Below are positions 35,693-44,911 of a DNA stretch of 64,000 bases, piece after piece. A program made the position numbers and the translations under genes. Position 1 is the first letter of the stretch, and each line of letters begins with the position of its first letter. Source of the stretch: CAXBID01 sp963815305 (GTDB taxonomy: Bacteria; Bacteroidota; Bacteroidia; Flavobacteriales; Flavobacteriaceae); contig CAWFFW010000001.1 of assembly GCA_963815305.1 (NCBI GenBank), positions 2,790,001 through 2,854,000 of the forward strand, read 5' to 3'. A model generated the notes under the pieces. It had not been told where the DNA came from. It searched no databases and saw only the letters and a program-made list of their open reading frames with translations.

Positions 35693-36113
35693 ACTATCCT
35701 TAAAGACAGACCCAAGAGTAAATGAAGTTTTTGCGAATTATCCCGACTTTGTTCGGGATAAATTGCAACATCTTCGGGAATTGGTAATAGAAACAGCAGA
35801 AGAAACCGAAGGTGTAACTGTTTTGGAAGAAACTTTGAAATGGGGAGAACCCAGTTTTGTTACCAAAAATGGAAGCACATTGCGTATGGATTGGAAAGAA
35901 AAAACACCTGACCAATATGCAATGTATTTCCAATGCACGAGTAGATTAGTTGATACTTTCAGATTAGTTTTTGCCCACAAATTTCAATACGAAGGAAAAC
36001 GAGCAATCGTTTTTCAGTTAAACCAACAAATCCCTGAATTGGAACTAAAAGAATGTATAAAAGCATCTTTGATTTATCACAATGTAAAAGGACAAATTAC
36101 GTTGGGAATTTGA
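35685..36113 (+). CDS. DUF1801 domain protein
   Basis: A 142-aa protein with the family pattern VRDKLQHLRELVIETAEETEGVTVLEETLKWGEPSFVT and MDWKEKTPDQYAMYFQCTSRLVDTFRLVF. DUF1801 (YdhG-like) proteins have a frataxin-like fold; some bind iron, but no function is set for this one. It overlaps the GyrI-like frame by 8 bp and closes the three-gene module. Confidence 0.88.
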   Translation: MGKLSLKTDPRVNEVFANYPDFVRDKLQHLRELVIETAEETEGVTVLEETLKWGEPSFVTKNGSTLRMDWKEKTPDQYAMYFQCTSRLVDTFRLVFAHKFQYEGKRAIVFQLNQQIPELELKECIKASLIYHNVKGQITLGI

Positions 36114-36127
36114 AAATTGAATAAAAA

Positions 36128-36235
36128 AAGAGTGGCTAACAATGCATATAAAAATAGGCAAGACATTAGTAAAATCGAAGCTTTTAGATGATGTCAAACT
36201 TCATGTTTAACTGATAATTTGGTGCTTCAAATCGC
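36128..36235. repeat. Possible truncated palindromic element
   Basis: GTGGCTAACAATGCATATAAAAATAGGC starts directly after the DUF1801 gene and, like the repeats near 1301-2812, is followed by an interval containing TTGGTGCTTCAAATCGC. A paired right arm was not found, so the element appears half lost. It may mark the old end of the WYL-GyrI-DUF1801 module. Confidence 0.3.
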
Positions 36236-36280
36236 TTACATTTCAACGTATACTTCCATTAAACAAACATCAAAAAAAAT

Positions 36281-37300
36281 CTACAAAGCAGACTTAAATT
36301 GTTCTAAAAACCGTACATCATTTTCACTTAACAAACGAATATCACTAATTTGATGCAATAGCATCGCAATACGGTCTATACCAACGCCAAAAGCAAATCC
36401 AGAATAGATTTTAGCATCTATGTTACAATTTTCTAAAACATTTGGATCTACCATACCACATCCGCCAATTTCTAGCCATCCCGTACCTTTGGTAATTTTA
36501 TAATCGGTTTCGGTTTCTAAGCCCCAATACACATCAATCTCTGCGCTTGGTTCGGTAAATGGAAAATATGATGGGCGTAAACGTATTTTACTTTTCCCAA
36601 ACATTTCGGTTGTAAAATGTTGCAATGTTTGTTTTAAATCGGCAAAACTCACATCTTTATCAATATACAAGCCTTCTACTTGATGGAAAAAACAATGTGA
36701 ACGTGCAGATATAGCTTCGTTTCTGTAAACACGACCTGGAGATATAGTTCGGATTGGTGGTTTATTATTTTCCATATAACGCACTTGCACAGAACTGGTG
36801 TGTGTACGTAATAAAATATCAGGATTGGTTTGAATAAAAAACGTGTCCTGCATATCGCGTGCGGGATGATATTCTGGCAAGTTTAATGCTGTAAAATTAT
36901 GCCAATCATCTTCAATTTCTGGGCCCTCACTAACATTAAAACCTATGCGTGAAAAGATATCGATAATTTGATTTTTTACTATAGAAATTGGGTGGCGTGC
37001 GCCAATTTCAATAGGAGTTCCTGGGCGTGATAAATCGCCGTAAATACCTTTTACTTCTTCTTTGCTTTCAAGTTCTTCTTTTAAAGCATTTACTTTATTT
37101 TCAGCTGCTTTTTTTAGGGTGTTTATAGTTTGACCAAATTCCTTTTTTTGATCGTTAGCTACATTTTTAAATTCCGCAAAAAACTCATTAAGAAGTCCTT
37201 TTTTGCCTAAATATTTTATACGGAATGCTTCTACCTCTTCTTTTGATTGGGCTTTGAAAGCATCGGCTTCAGCAATTAATTCTTTTATCTTATCTATCAT
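36281..37300 (-). CDS. pheS: Phenylalanyl-tRNA synthetase alpha subunit
   Basis: The 339-aa protein charges tRNA-Phe together with PheT, which is not in this window. The N-terminal coiled coil (residues 1-80) is followed by class II motifs: GARHPISIVKNQIIDIFSRIGF, FFHQVEGLYIDKDVSF (motif 2), SYFPFTEPSAEIDVYW, and GFAFGVGIDRIAMLLH (motif 3). Core housekeeping gene, complete. Confidence 0.97.
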   Translation of the reverse strand: MIDKIKELIAEADAFKAQSKEEVEAFRIKYLGKKGLLNEFFAEFKNVANDQKKEFGQTINTLKKAAENKVNALKEELESKEEVKGIYGDLSRPGTPIEIGARHPISIVKNQIIDIFSRIGFNVSEGPEIEDDWHNFTALNLPEYHPARDMQDTFFIQTNPDILLRTHTSSVQVRYMENNKPPIRTISPGRVYRNEAISARSHCFFHQVEGLYIDKDVSFADLKQTLQHFTTEMFGKSKIRLRPSYFPFTEPSAEIDVYWGLETETDYKITKGTGWLEIGGCGMVDPNVLENCNIDAKIYSGFAFGVGIDRIAMLLHQISDIRLLSENDVRFLEQFKSAL

Positions 37301-37470
37301 AACATCCTAAAATGATGGCAAATTTACTATTTTTTACGTGAATTGCGTTAGGGATTGCAGAGGAAATCCTTTTTGTGCTTATCTATAATGTTTGGTTGTA
37401 AACTCTTTATAATATTTAAAAATTATTTGATGAGATAATGAAACAAGTTTAGCACAAGAAAAATTGTAAC

Positions 37471-37489
37471 AAAAAGCCCAACCCTTGGG
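37471..37489 (-). terminator. Terminator of the 118-aa gene
   Basis: On the - strand CCCAA-GGG-TTGGG forms a short hairpin followed by CTTTTTG. It lies about 14 bp after the stop codon at 37503. Confidence 0.6.
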
Positions 37490-37502
37490 TAACGCCCAAA
37501 AA

Positions 37503-37859
37503 CTAATTAATATACTCGGTTTCTACAAAATAATTTACAATGGCTTCTTTCATTAAAACACTTTGCTCACCTGCTTTTAAATGTGGTAGTGCCTCTAAAG
37601 CTTTGTAATGTGGCCAACCCTCATTATCTACAAAATCGAGTTCGTAATACCCATAAGGCATTAACAATTTACATATGGCAATATGCATGAGATCTAATTT
37701 TTGGTCTTTTTTAAAAGTTTTATTCAACTGCCCGAGTTCTTGAACGCCAATTAAATAAATAATAGCATCAAGATCTAAACTATCTCCATCAGCGAATTGA
37801 TTGGATAGTTTTTGTACTACCAAATCCCAGCGTTCCTTTAATTGTTCGTCTCTTGCCAT
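37503..37859 (-). CDS. Conserved-type hypothetical protein, 118 aa
   Basis: A soluble, mainly helical protein: LKERWDLVVQKLSNQFADGDSLDLDAIIYLIGVQELGQ, then DLMHIAICKLLMPYGYYELDFVDNEGWPHYKALEALP, and a C-terminal helix. No recognised domain. It stands alone between pheS and cvpA, and its length, codon use and own terminator support a real gene. Confidence 0.75.
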   Translation of the reverse strand: MARDEQLKERWDLVVQKLSNQFADGDSLDLDAIIYLIGVQELGQLNKTFKKDQKLDLMHIAICKLLMPYGYYELDFVDNEGWPHYKALEALPHLKAGEQSVLMKEAIVNYFVETEYIN

Positions 37860-37932
37860 AATAATTTTAAAGAAGCAAAGTTAATAAACCAAAGTGTGAC
37901 TATTATTTTATATTTGTTTAAATAATTTATTT

Positions 37933-38448
37933 ATGGGCGTTATTGATATTGTTTTAGGTGCTATAATTTTATTTGGATTGGTGCGTGGTTTTATGAAAGG
38001 GCTTTTTGTTGAGGTAGCATCATTAGTGGCTCTTATTGCTGGTGTTTATGGCGCTATACATTTTAGCAATTTTGCTGCTGAATTTTTACAAACTAAAACC
38101 GAGTGGAATGAGAAAACTATAAACATTACCGCCTTTGCTATAACATTTGTAGTTATTGTTTTGGCCATTGGGCTGGCAGGAAAAGCACTAACAAAATTAG
38201 CTGATTTTGCTGCTCTTGGTATTATAAATAAATTGCTTGGCGGTGTTTTTGGTGCTCTAAAAATGGCTCTTGTTTTAAGTGTGGTTTTGAATATTTTTGA
38301 CAAAATGAACAATACAATTGCTTTTATAGATAAAAAAAACATGGAAGATTCGGTACTTTACAAACCCGTAAAAGAATTGGTACCAATGATTTTTCCGAGT
38401 ATTACAACGATTAATGAAGATGTTGATGCTTTTGATAATGAAGCATAA
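37933..38448 (+). CDS. cvpA: CvpA-family membrane protein
   Basis: The 171-aa protein has four hydrophobic segments and the CvpA signature VIDIVLGAIILFGLVRGFMKGLFVEVASLVALIAGVYGA. E. coli CvpA is needed for colicin V production and bile resistance, and its biochemical role is unclear. The C-terminus (FPSITTINEDVDAFDNEA) is acidic. Confidence 0.9.
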   Translation: MGVIDIVLGAIILFGLVRGFMKGLFVEVASLVALIAGVYGAIHFSNFAAEFLQTKTEWNEKTINITAFAITFVVIVLAIGLAGKALTKLADFAALGIINKLLGGVFGALKMALVLSVVLNIFDKMNNTIAFIDKKNMEDSVLYKPVKELVPMIFPSITTINEDVDAFDNEA

Positions 38449-38502
38449 AAAGACTTGTTTAATACTATTTTTAAAAACTAATTTTATTTAAACACGATAG
38501 CA

Positions 38503-40368
38503 TTAATAATTGTTATCATTAACGTTTTCTCTTATCCAGTTTAAGCAGTGTTTAAAATCTTTAAATATATGCTCATTAGGTATTAAATCTGGAATAATAT
38601 CAATACGTTCCATCATGTATTTTGGTTGTTTTAATAAACCAACAAATAAAACTTCAATGCCTTTTTTGCTTAAATCTTGTAGCATATCTTCCATAGCATA
38701 TAAACCAGATTGATCCATATATTGCATACGACCTAATCTTAACACAACCGTACTTGCTGTATCTGGAATTTGTGTGGTAAGATGTTGAAAATCACTTGTG
38801 GAGCCAAAAAACAATGGTCCTTTTACGTGTTTTATAAATACTTCTTCTTTTAAATGAGTTGGAAAATTTGATTCATCTGCCCAAGCCTCTTCTTTTAATG
38901 GTTTAACATCACTGCGTTCGGCGGTTAAATCACCTATTTTTTTCATAAACATTAAAGATGCAATTATTAAACCTATACCTACCGCATAAACTAAATTCCA
39001 AAAGGTAGAAAGCACCAAAACAACAAGCATGATTAAAACCTCTGAACTCATTTTTAATGGTCCAATTTTAATGTCTTTTGGAAGTGCAGGTATAGCTTTT
39101 AAGCCTTTATAATCCATCACCCCAATACCAACAGTAATTAAGATTCCAGCTAATACAGCAGCAGGAATTTGGGATGCTATTGGGCCTAATCCTAAAAGGA
39201 TAATTAATAACATGATACCAGCTATCATTCCTGATAATTTTGTTTTCCCTCCAGATGTAATATTTACCACTGTTCTAATAGTGGCACCAGCCCCTGGAAT
39301 TCCCCCAAAAATAGCAGCTATACTATTGCCTATACCTTGACCTACTAATTCTTTATTAGGCTTATGTTTGGTTTTAGTCATATTATCTGCAACTACGCTT
39401 GTAAGCAAAGAATCTATCGCACCTAAAAGAGCTAATGTTAGGGCTGTAAAAATATAAGGCGTTATATTATCAAGTTTAAAACTTGTGAAAATTTCTAAAT
39501 TTGGAATTGGCAAGCCACTAGGAATTTCTTCAATAGGTCTATAATTTAATCCAAAGCCAACCGCAATTCCAGACATGACAACTAATGCTACTAAAGTACT
39601 AGGTACTGTTTTTGTGATTCGCTTAAAGCCGTAAATAATACCTATGGTTCCCAATGCTAATATTAATTCTAGCCAATTGATGTTATTTAGTGCTCTTGGA
39701 AATGCCTTTATAGCGCCTAATGCTCCAGAAGCTTCTTTAGCGGCAAGCGTTTGAGATTCTTTTAAAATATCTTCTTGCGTAATTTCTTGTGCTCTATTTA
39801 TTGTTTCCTTAAAATTTTCTAAAACTAAAATTCCTTCTCCAGCTTCTTCCTTTAAAATATTTTCTAAAATAACTTCTTCGGCTTGTGGTTTAAATGTGGC
39901 AACAAATTCAATATCTTCTTTTGGATAATAGCCTAAAGATGGCAAAATTTGAGTAAGCAAAATAATCACTCCAATGGCCGTCATAAAACCCGATACTACG
40001 GGATATGGAATGTATCTAATATATTTTCCTAACCCTAAAATACCTAAACCTACTTGCATTAAGCCCGCTAATAAAAATACAGTAAGAATTACTGGTAACG
40101 CTTTATTTACATCGCCATCATTAGTCGCAATGATACCCGCTATAACAATCATGCTTACTGCTGTCATTGGCGCTGTTGGCCCAGAGATTTGTGTACTAGT
40201 TCCTCCAAAAAGAGCTGCAAAAAAACTAATAAAAATAGCTCCATAAAGTCCCGCTGTAGGACCTAAACCAGAAGACACGCCAAATGCTAAAGCTAAAGGC
40301 AATGCAACGATTCCTGCGGTAATACCCCCAAAGGCATCTCCTTTTATGTTTGAAAAAAGGTTTTTCAT
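38503..40368 (-). CDS. SulP-family anion transporter with STAS domain (1)
   Basis: The ATG at 40368 gives 621 aa starting MKNLFSNIKGDAFGGITAGI, the normal first helix of SulP; the open frame runs 9 codons further. Twelve or more hydrophobic segments are followed by a STAS domain (FGSTSDFQHLTTQIPDT...VVLRLGRMQYMDQSGLYAMEDML). The neighbouring carbonic anhydrase suggests bicarbonate as the anion, as in cyanobacterial BicA, but sulfate cannot be excluded. A soluble insert of about 75 residues (roughly 165-240) between helices is longer than usual. A terminator directly upstream suggests its own promoter. Confidence 0.88.
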   Translation of the reverse strand: MKNLFSNIKGDAFGGITAGIVALPLALAFGVSSGLGPTAGLYGAIFISFFAALFGGTSTQISGPTAPMTAVSMIVIAGIIATNDGDVNKALPVILTVFLLAGLMQVGLGILGLGKYIRYIPYPVVSGFMTAIGVIILLTQILPSLGYYPKEDIEFVATFKPQAEEVILENILKEEAGEGILVLENFKETINRAQEITQEDILKESQTLAAKEASGALGAIKAFPRALNNINWLELILALGTIGIIYGFKRITKTVPSTLVALVVMSGIAVGFGLNYRPIEEIPSGLPIPNLEIFTSFKLDNITPYIFTALTLALLGAIDSLLTSVVADNMTKTKHKPNKELVGQGIGNSIAAIFGGIPGAGATIRTVVNITSGGKTKLSGMIAGIMLLIILLGLGPIASQIPAAVLAGILITVGIGVMDYKGLKAIPALPKDIKIGPLKMSSEVLIMLVVLVLSTFWNLVYAVGIGLIIASLMFMKKIGDLTAERSDVKPLKEEAWADESNFPTHLKEEVFIKHVKGPLFFGSTSDFQHLTTQIPDTASTVVLRLGRMQYMDQSGLYAMEDMLQDLSKKGIEVLFVGLLKQPKYMMERIDIIPDLIPNEHIFKDFKHCLNWIRENVNDNNY

Positions 40369-40412
40369 ATTTTGAAATAAAATTAGTACAACCAATATAA
40401 TTCATCTAAGTT

Positions 40413-40445
40413 CAAAAAAAAAACCAATACCATAAAGTATTAGTT
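40413..40445 (-). terminator. Terminator after the carbonic anhydrase gene
   Basis: AACTAATAC and GTATTGGTT (- strand, one wobble) form a 9-bp stem with a 6-base loop and a tail of at least eight T. It separates the SulP(2)-Usp-carbonic anhydrase unit from the SulP(1) gene. Confidence 0.8.
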
Positions 40446-40640
40446 TTTAACCTTAGTTTAATTTAGACTTATAACTATTTAAAAATATTATTCTGTTTAA
40501 TTAATTGCTATTGGCAACTCTAAAAAGGTTTTTATCGCTAATTAGAACTCCATAATTTTGTACTTCTATAGAAACTAAATTAAAAATTTCAGGCTCGATT
40601 AAATTTCATTTTATACTCTAGATTCTATTCCGCTTTATCA

Positions 40641-41267
40641 TTAATAAAAATCTACCGCACCTGTATTAATATCATACATAGCTCCGATAATTTTTATTTC
40701 ACCATGCTCTTCCATCTCTGAAAGAATTGGGCTTTCGTTATGTATTCTAGCAATAGTTAGCTCTACATTTTTTTTTGATACTATATCAACAAAATCTAAG
40801 TTTTTAGAATTTCTTAAACTTTTATCTTTAGGTTCAGAAACTGCATTTACCGCTGGTGTAATTTTTTCTATAAGTTTCGTTAAGTTTCCCATTTTAGCGT
40901 CGTCGCATGCGCCTTTTATAGCGCCACAGCTGGTGTGTCCTAAAACAACTATGAGCTTTGTTCCTGCAAGTTTAGAAGCAAATTCCATACTGCCTAAAAT
41001 ATCTTCATTAACAAAATTTCCTGCAATTCTAACACTAAAAATATCACCTAAACCTTGGTCAAAAACTAATTCTGCTGATACTCTAGAATCTATACAACTT
41101 AAGATAGTAGCAAACGGAAATTGACCATCACTCGTATCGTTTACCTGTTCTAATAAATTCCTATTGGCTTTTAAGTTTTGTTGAAATCTTTCATTTCCTT
41201 CTTTCAAAAATTGTAACGCCTTTTCAGGTGTCATTGTTGATTGTGTTTCTCTTGTATGTGCTTTCAT
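40641..41267 (-). CDS. Beta-class carbonic anhydrase
   Basis: The enzyme interconverts CO2 and bicarbonate. This 208-aa protein shows the zinc ligands Cys58 (LSCIDSR), His111 and Cys114 (LGHTSCGA), and the Asp60/Arg62 pair. There is no clear signal peptide, so it is probably cytoplasmic. Together with the two SulP genes and the DAB operon elsewhere in the window, it points to active inorganic-carbon handling. It lies 43 bp after the universal stress protein gene. Confidence 0.95.
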   Translation of the reverse strand: MKAHTRETQSTMTPEKALQFLKEGNERFQQNLKANRNLLEQVNDTSDGQFPFATILSCIDSRVSAELVFDQGLGDIFSVRIAGNFVNEDILGSMEFASKLAGTKLIVVLGHTSCGAIKGACDDAKMGNLTKLIEKITPAVNAVSEPKDKSLRNSKNLDFVDIVSKKNVELTIARIHNESPILSEMEEHGEIKIIGAMYDINTGAVDFY

Positions 41268-41310
41268 GATGCTTTATTTTACTATTATAATAAATAGATT
41301 ATTAACATTA

Positions 41311-42114
41311 CTATTTAGGATTTGTTGTTAATAACATGGAAACATTAAGTTTACTTATAATATTATTAACATCAGATTTTATTGAATACTTTGCGTTCGA
41401 TTTCTTTTCTCTATTTATGCACAATAAGTTAATTTTACTTTTTGTTAAATAATTTGAAAGGTTAGTAATAGCACTATTATTATCTTCAAAAACATATTCT
41501 AATACGTCACTATTTTTAAGATCGTTTATAATTTTAGAAGGGTTAGAATGATTAACAATCTTGAATGATTTTAACGGTTTTTGAGTGTGCTTCATTAAAT
41601 CGTTTGAAAACACAAATGAGTCTTCCAAATCATTTAACAAACCTACCACAATTTTTCTATCTGGCTCTATAGTACTGTCATCAGCAGATACCAGAATAAC
41701 CCCAGAATGCTTTTTAAATACAAAATTCGTTATATTATCTCCCATTAAATTAAGCATTTTAGGTTTTCTTTTACCCATTACAATGATATCGGGATTGTAT
41801 TCTTTAATATAATGACCTATTTCGCTTTTTACGTTTCCATATGATAATTTATGATTTATGTTAACATCATATTTATTACAAATTGGAGTGATTAAATTTA
41901 CCATTTCCTTTTTGATTACAAAATACTCTTGGTTGATATTACGAATTGCTGATAATTGATTTTCTTTCTCGACAATATCAGTGGGCTTTTTCACACACAA
42001 AAACTCAATACTCCCATCAACCATTTTAGCGAGACTTATAGCACTTTTTAGTAGACTAGTTGTAGTTTCGTTCAAGTCTGACAAAACTAAAATTTTACGT
42101 TTATTAATTTCCAT
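41311..42114 (-). CDS. Universal stress protein, tandem UspA-like
   Basis: A 267-aa protein with an N-terminal Usp domain (RKILVLSDLNETTTSLLKSAISLAKMVDGSIEFLCV ... YNPDIIVMGKRKPK) and a second, more degenerate one from about 150 (DRKIVVGLLNDLEDSFVFSNDLM). The ATP-binding GxxG(S/T) motif is not obvious in either half. Usp genes beside SulP and carbonic anhydrase genes suggest a regulatory or sensing role in transport, which is inference. It begins 6 bp after the SulP(2) stop. Confidence 0.87.
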   Translation of the reverse strand: MEINKRKILVLSDLNETTTSLLKSAISLAKMVDGSIEFLCVKKPTDIVEKENQLSAIRNINQEYFVIKKEMVNLITPICNKYDVNINHKLSYGNVKSEIGHYIKEYNPDIIVMGKRKPKMLNLMGDNITNFVFKKHSGVILVSADDSTIEPDRKIVVGLLNDLEDSFVFSNDLMKHTQKPLKSFKIVNHSNPSKIINDLKNSDVLEYVFEDNNSAITNLSNYLTKSKINLLCINREKKSNAKYSIKSDVNNIISKLNVSMLLTTNPK

Positions 42115-42120
42115 AACCTT

Positions 42121-43713
42121 TTAGCTTAAACTTATTTTAGATTTTGGTCTATCTTCGAAAAAATCAACAAAACTATCTGGGTTTTCAACAACACCACGTT
42201 TAGAAACTAACTTAATATCAATATTTCTCTCTTTTGCCTTGTATGCAAAATCCTCCAAAATTTCAATAATATCATAATCTAAATACCTTGTCTTTAAAAT
42301 ATCGATTTCTAAATAAGTGTCTCTTGGTAAACTATCTAGTTCTTTTAAAATGGCACCTTTATTAAAAAATGTGACTTCTTCAGCAAGGGTCATTTTAATT
42401 TTATGCTTGCCATTGCTTTTATCTTCAATGTGCAAAAAGTGTGAATTTTGGTAACTTTTTAATAGAATTACAATTATACCAACGGCTAAACCTAAACCTA
42501 TACCATATAAAAGGTCTATAAATACTATACCTAAAACCGTTACTACAAATGGAATCCATTGCTTCCAGCCTAATTCGTACATTTTTTTAAATAGTTTTGG
42601 TTTTGCTAGCTTGTAGCCAACAACTAATAATATAGCTGCTAACACGGATAGAGGAATCATATTTAATAATTTTGGAATTAATATGACTGAAATCAATAAT
42701 AAAAATCCATGAATTATAGCCGACATTTTAGAGACGCCACCTGATTGTATATTAGCAGAACTACGAACAATTACTTGGGTTACGGGCAATCCTCCAATTA
42801 AGCCTGAAAGTATATTTCCTACACCTTGTGCTAGCAACTCTCTATTGGTAGGCGTAACATTTTTATGTGGATCTAATTTATCTGTAGCTTCAACACACAA
42901 CAATGTTTCTAAACTTGCTACTAATGCAATGGTAAATGCAACAATCCAAACCTCTGGACTCGTTATAATTGCAAAATTAGGAAAGCTAAATTGAGCTAAA
43001 AATGAACTTGCATCTTCTGGAACTGGTACGCTTACCAAATGCGTTTTAGAAATAGCCAAAGTTTCATTCGATTTGGTTACTAAATAAAAAATAATACCCA
43101 AAACTACGGCTACCAATGGCCCTTGAATGATTTGAAATATTTTTCCTTTTTTTGATAATATCGCATCCCAAATCAATAATATTGATAGTGCAATTATACC
43201 GATAATCATGGAGCCTAAAGTAATATTATCAACAACATGCAAAATTGCTGAAAATGTATTTTCTCCAGATATTTCTAAAAAACTATCTGCGCCTTCTGGT
43301 TCAGAGTCGTATCCAAAAAAATGTGGTATTTGCTTTAGTATGATAATTATACCAATGCCCGTAAGCATTCCTTTAATAACTGAAGACGGGAAATAATATC
43401 CAATTATACCTGCTTTTAAAAATCCAAAAATCAATTGAATAACACCGCCTAGAACAACAGCCACTAGAAAATTTTCATAACCGCCCAAAGTGCCAATTGC
43501 TGTTAAAACAATGGCCGCCAATCCTGCAGCAGGACCACTAACACCTACCTTAGAACCACTTAAGGCTCCAACGACAATGCCTCCAATAATTCCAGCAATG
43601 ACTCCTGAAAAAAGTGGTGCGCCACTGGCTAAAGCAATACCTAAACACAATGGTAATGCTACAAAAAATACAACGATACTCGCTGGGAAGTCATTCTTAA
43701 TACTCTTAAACAT
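42121..43713 (-). CDS. SulP-family anion transporter with STAS-like end (2)
   Basis: A 530-aa protein with about 11-12 transmembrane segments: FPASIVVFFVALPLCLGIALASGAPLFSGVIAGIIGGIVVGALSGS at the start and VTPTNRELLAQGVGNILSGLIGGLPVTQVIVRSSANIQSGG in the core, both typical of SulP. The C-terminal ~95 residues form a short STAS-like domain (KIKMTLAEEVTFFNKGAILKELDSLPRDTYLEIDILKTRYLDYDI). Similar SulP proteins placed next to carbonic anhydrases are proposed bicarbonate or CO2-linked transporters. It is the first gene of a unit with Usp and carbonic anhydrase. Confidence 0.9.
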   Translation of the reverse strand: MFKSIKNDFPASIVVFFVALPLCLGIALASGAPLFSGVIAGIIGGIVVGALSGSKVGVSGPAAGLAAIVLTAIGTLGGYENFLVAVVLGGVIQLIFGFLKAGIIGYYFPSSVIKGMLTGIGIIIILKQIPHFFGYDSEPEGADSFLEISGENTFSAILHVVDNITLGSMIIGIIALSILLIWDAILSKKGKIFQIIQGPLVAVVLGIIFYLVTKSNETLAISKTHLVSVPVPEDASSFLAQFSFPNFAIITSPEVWIVAFTIALVASLETLLCVEATDKLDPHKNVTPTNRELLAQGVGNILSGLIGGLPVTQVIVRSSANIQSGGVSKMSAIIHGFLLLISVILIPKLLNMIPLSVLAAILLVVGYKLAKPKLFKKMYELGWKQWIPFVVTVLGIVFIDLLYGIGLGLAVGIIVILLKSYQNSHFLHIEDKSNGKHKIKMTLAEEVTFFNKGAILKELDSLPRDTYLEIDILKTRYLDYDIIEILEDFAYKAKERNIDIKLVSKRGVVENPDSFVDFFEDRPKSKISLS

Positions 43714-43802
43714 AAATACAATAAAATTTTGCTTTTAATATGAATACAAAAGCAGTTAAAAAAAAATTAGACGTAAGCATCTAACAAAAGCTTAAAATTA
43801 GA

Positions 43803-44102
43803 TTATGTAATTATGTCTGGAGGTGGAGAGATAAGATTTAAATGAGGTTTAGAATATTTTTTGTTATAATAAATAATGTCATTAACTTTATTGTTAGAAA
43901 CAAAAGCAAGTAGGAATGTATGACAATCTGTGAATAAAACCTCAATATCCTTGTTTTTTTCAATACAATTATCTTCTTCCTCTGAAACGGCATAAAATAA
44001 AGACACATCAACAGAGTCATCAACCATAACAATAATTGTTGGTGCGACTAAAAACACCAAAAAAAATATTGATAAAATTAAAGAAACTATTTTTCTATAC
44101 AT
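43803..44102 (-). CDS. Small exported or membrane protein, 99 aa
   Basis: The start at 44102 (MYRKIVSLILSIFFLVFLVAPTIIVMV) gives a signal peptide or a single membrane helix and avoids an overlap with batE; the open frame extends 20 codons further up. The rest is soluble with an acidic centre (SEEEDNCIEKNKDIEVLFTD) and a Pro-rich end (LISPPPDIIT). No family was recognised. It lies between the SulP(2) gene and the Bat operon and may belong to neither. Confidence 0.55.
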   Translation of the reverse strand: MYRKIVSLILSIFFLVFLVAPTIIVMVDDSVDVSLFYAVSEEEDNCIEKNKDIEVLFTDCHTFLLAFVSNNKVNDIIYYNKKYSKPHLNLISPPPDIIT

Positions 44103-44151
44103 ATAATCTATAAACATTATAAATGTAAATATACTGTTTTGATTATGGCAA

Positions 44152-44910
44152 TCAAAAGTCATTTAACATTTTTACATCTTTTGATAAAATCCATCCTGTT
44201 TTGCCATCAGATAATTTAATTTTTTTCCATTCGCCTATCGTATCAAGCACTTGTACTTTTGTGCCTTCGTGAAGTCTAAAAGATTCTTCGCTTCTTAAAT
44301 TTGGTTCACTTTTAATTTTACTTTCTTGAGCAAAAATAATAGCGGGATTATCCTTCTTATCTAAATTGTATTTATAGAAAGCCAATACTACTGTTGCACA
44401 ACATAGCAATAGAGCGGTTAAGCTGCCTATAAATGTCAATCTTTTTTTAAAGGATGAAAAAGCGAAATAATAAATAAGGAACAGAACAACAAAGCAGAAA
44501 ACTAGTGCAATTGATATTTTAGCCCATACATCAAAACTAAACGTGTTGGTTATACTTTTTACTAGTTTAGAAAATCCAGATTCCGGAACAACGTCTATGG
44601 CATCAATAGTCATATTTCTAGCAAAAGCGATATTGTTTTTTATATCCTTATCACTAGGTGTTAGTTTTAGTGCCTTTTCATAATAATAAATACTATGAGC
44701 TATATTATTTAGCTTATAATTTGCATTGCCTAGGTTGAAATATAATTCTGCAGAATGCTTACCACTTTTTAAAATAGTGGTGTATTTATCTATAGCTTCA
44801 GCATATTTACCTTCATTGTAAAGCGTGTTGGCTTGATTGAAAATAGTCTCGTTTTGAGGCCATAGTAGAGAACTGAATAAAAACGATACTATAAATAAAA
44901 TGTTTCTCAT
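44152..44910 (-). CDS. batE: BatE, TPR and SH3 protein of the aerotolerance operon
   Basis: The ATG at 44910 gives a signal peptide (MRNILFIVSFLFSSLLWPQ). TPR repeats lie at about 20-100 (ANTLYNEGKYAEAIDKYTTIL, AELYFNLGNANYKLNNIAHSIYYYEKAL), followed by two membrane helices (about 140-160 and 170-190) and a C-terminal SH3-like domain (EPNLRSEESFRLHEGTKVQVLDTIGEWKKIKLSDGKTGWI). BatE is thought to act with the other Bat proteins at the envelope in stress tolerance. It overlaps the batD stop region closely. Confidence 0.9.
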   Translation of the reverse strand: MRNILFIVSFLFSSLLWPQNETIFNQANTLYNEGKYAEAIDKYTTILKSGKHSAELYFNLGNANYKLNNIAHSIYYYEKALKLTPSDKDIKNNIAFARNMTIDAIDVVPESGFSKLVKSITNTFSFDVWAKISIALVFCFVVLFLIYYFAFSSFKKRLTFIGSLTALLLCCATVVLAFYKYNLDKKDNPAIIFAQESKIKSEPNLRSEESFRLHEGTKVQVLDTIGEWKKIKLSDGKTGWILSKDVKMLNDF

Positions 44911-44911
44911 T

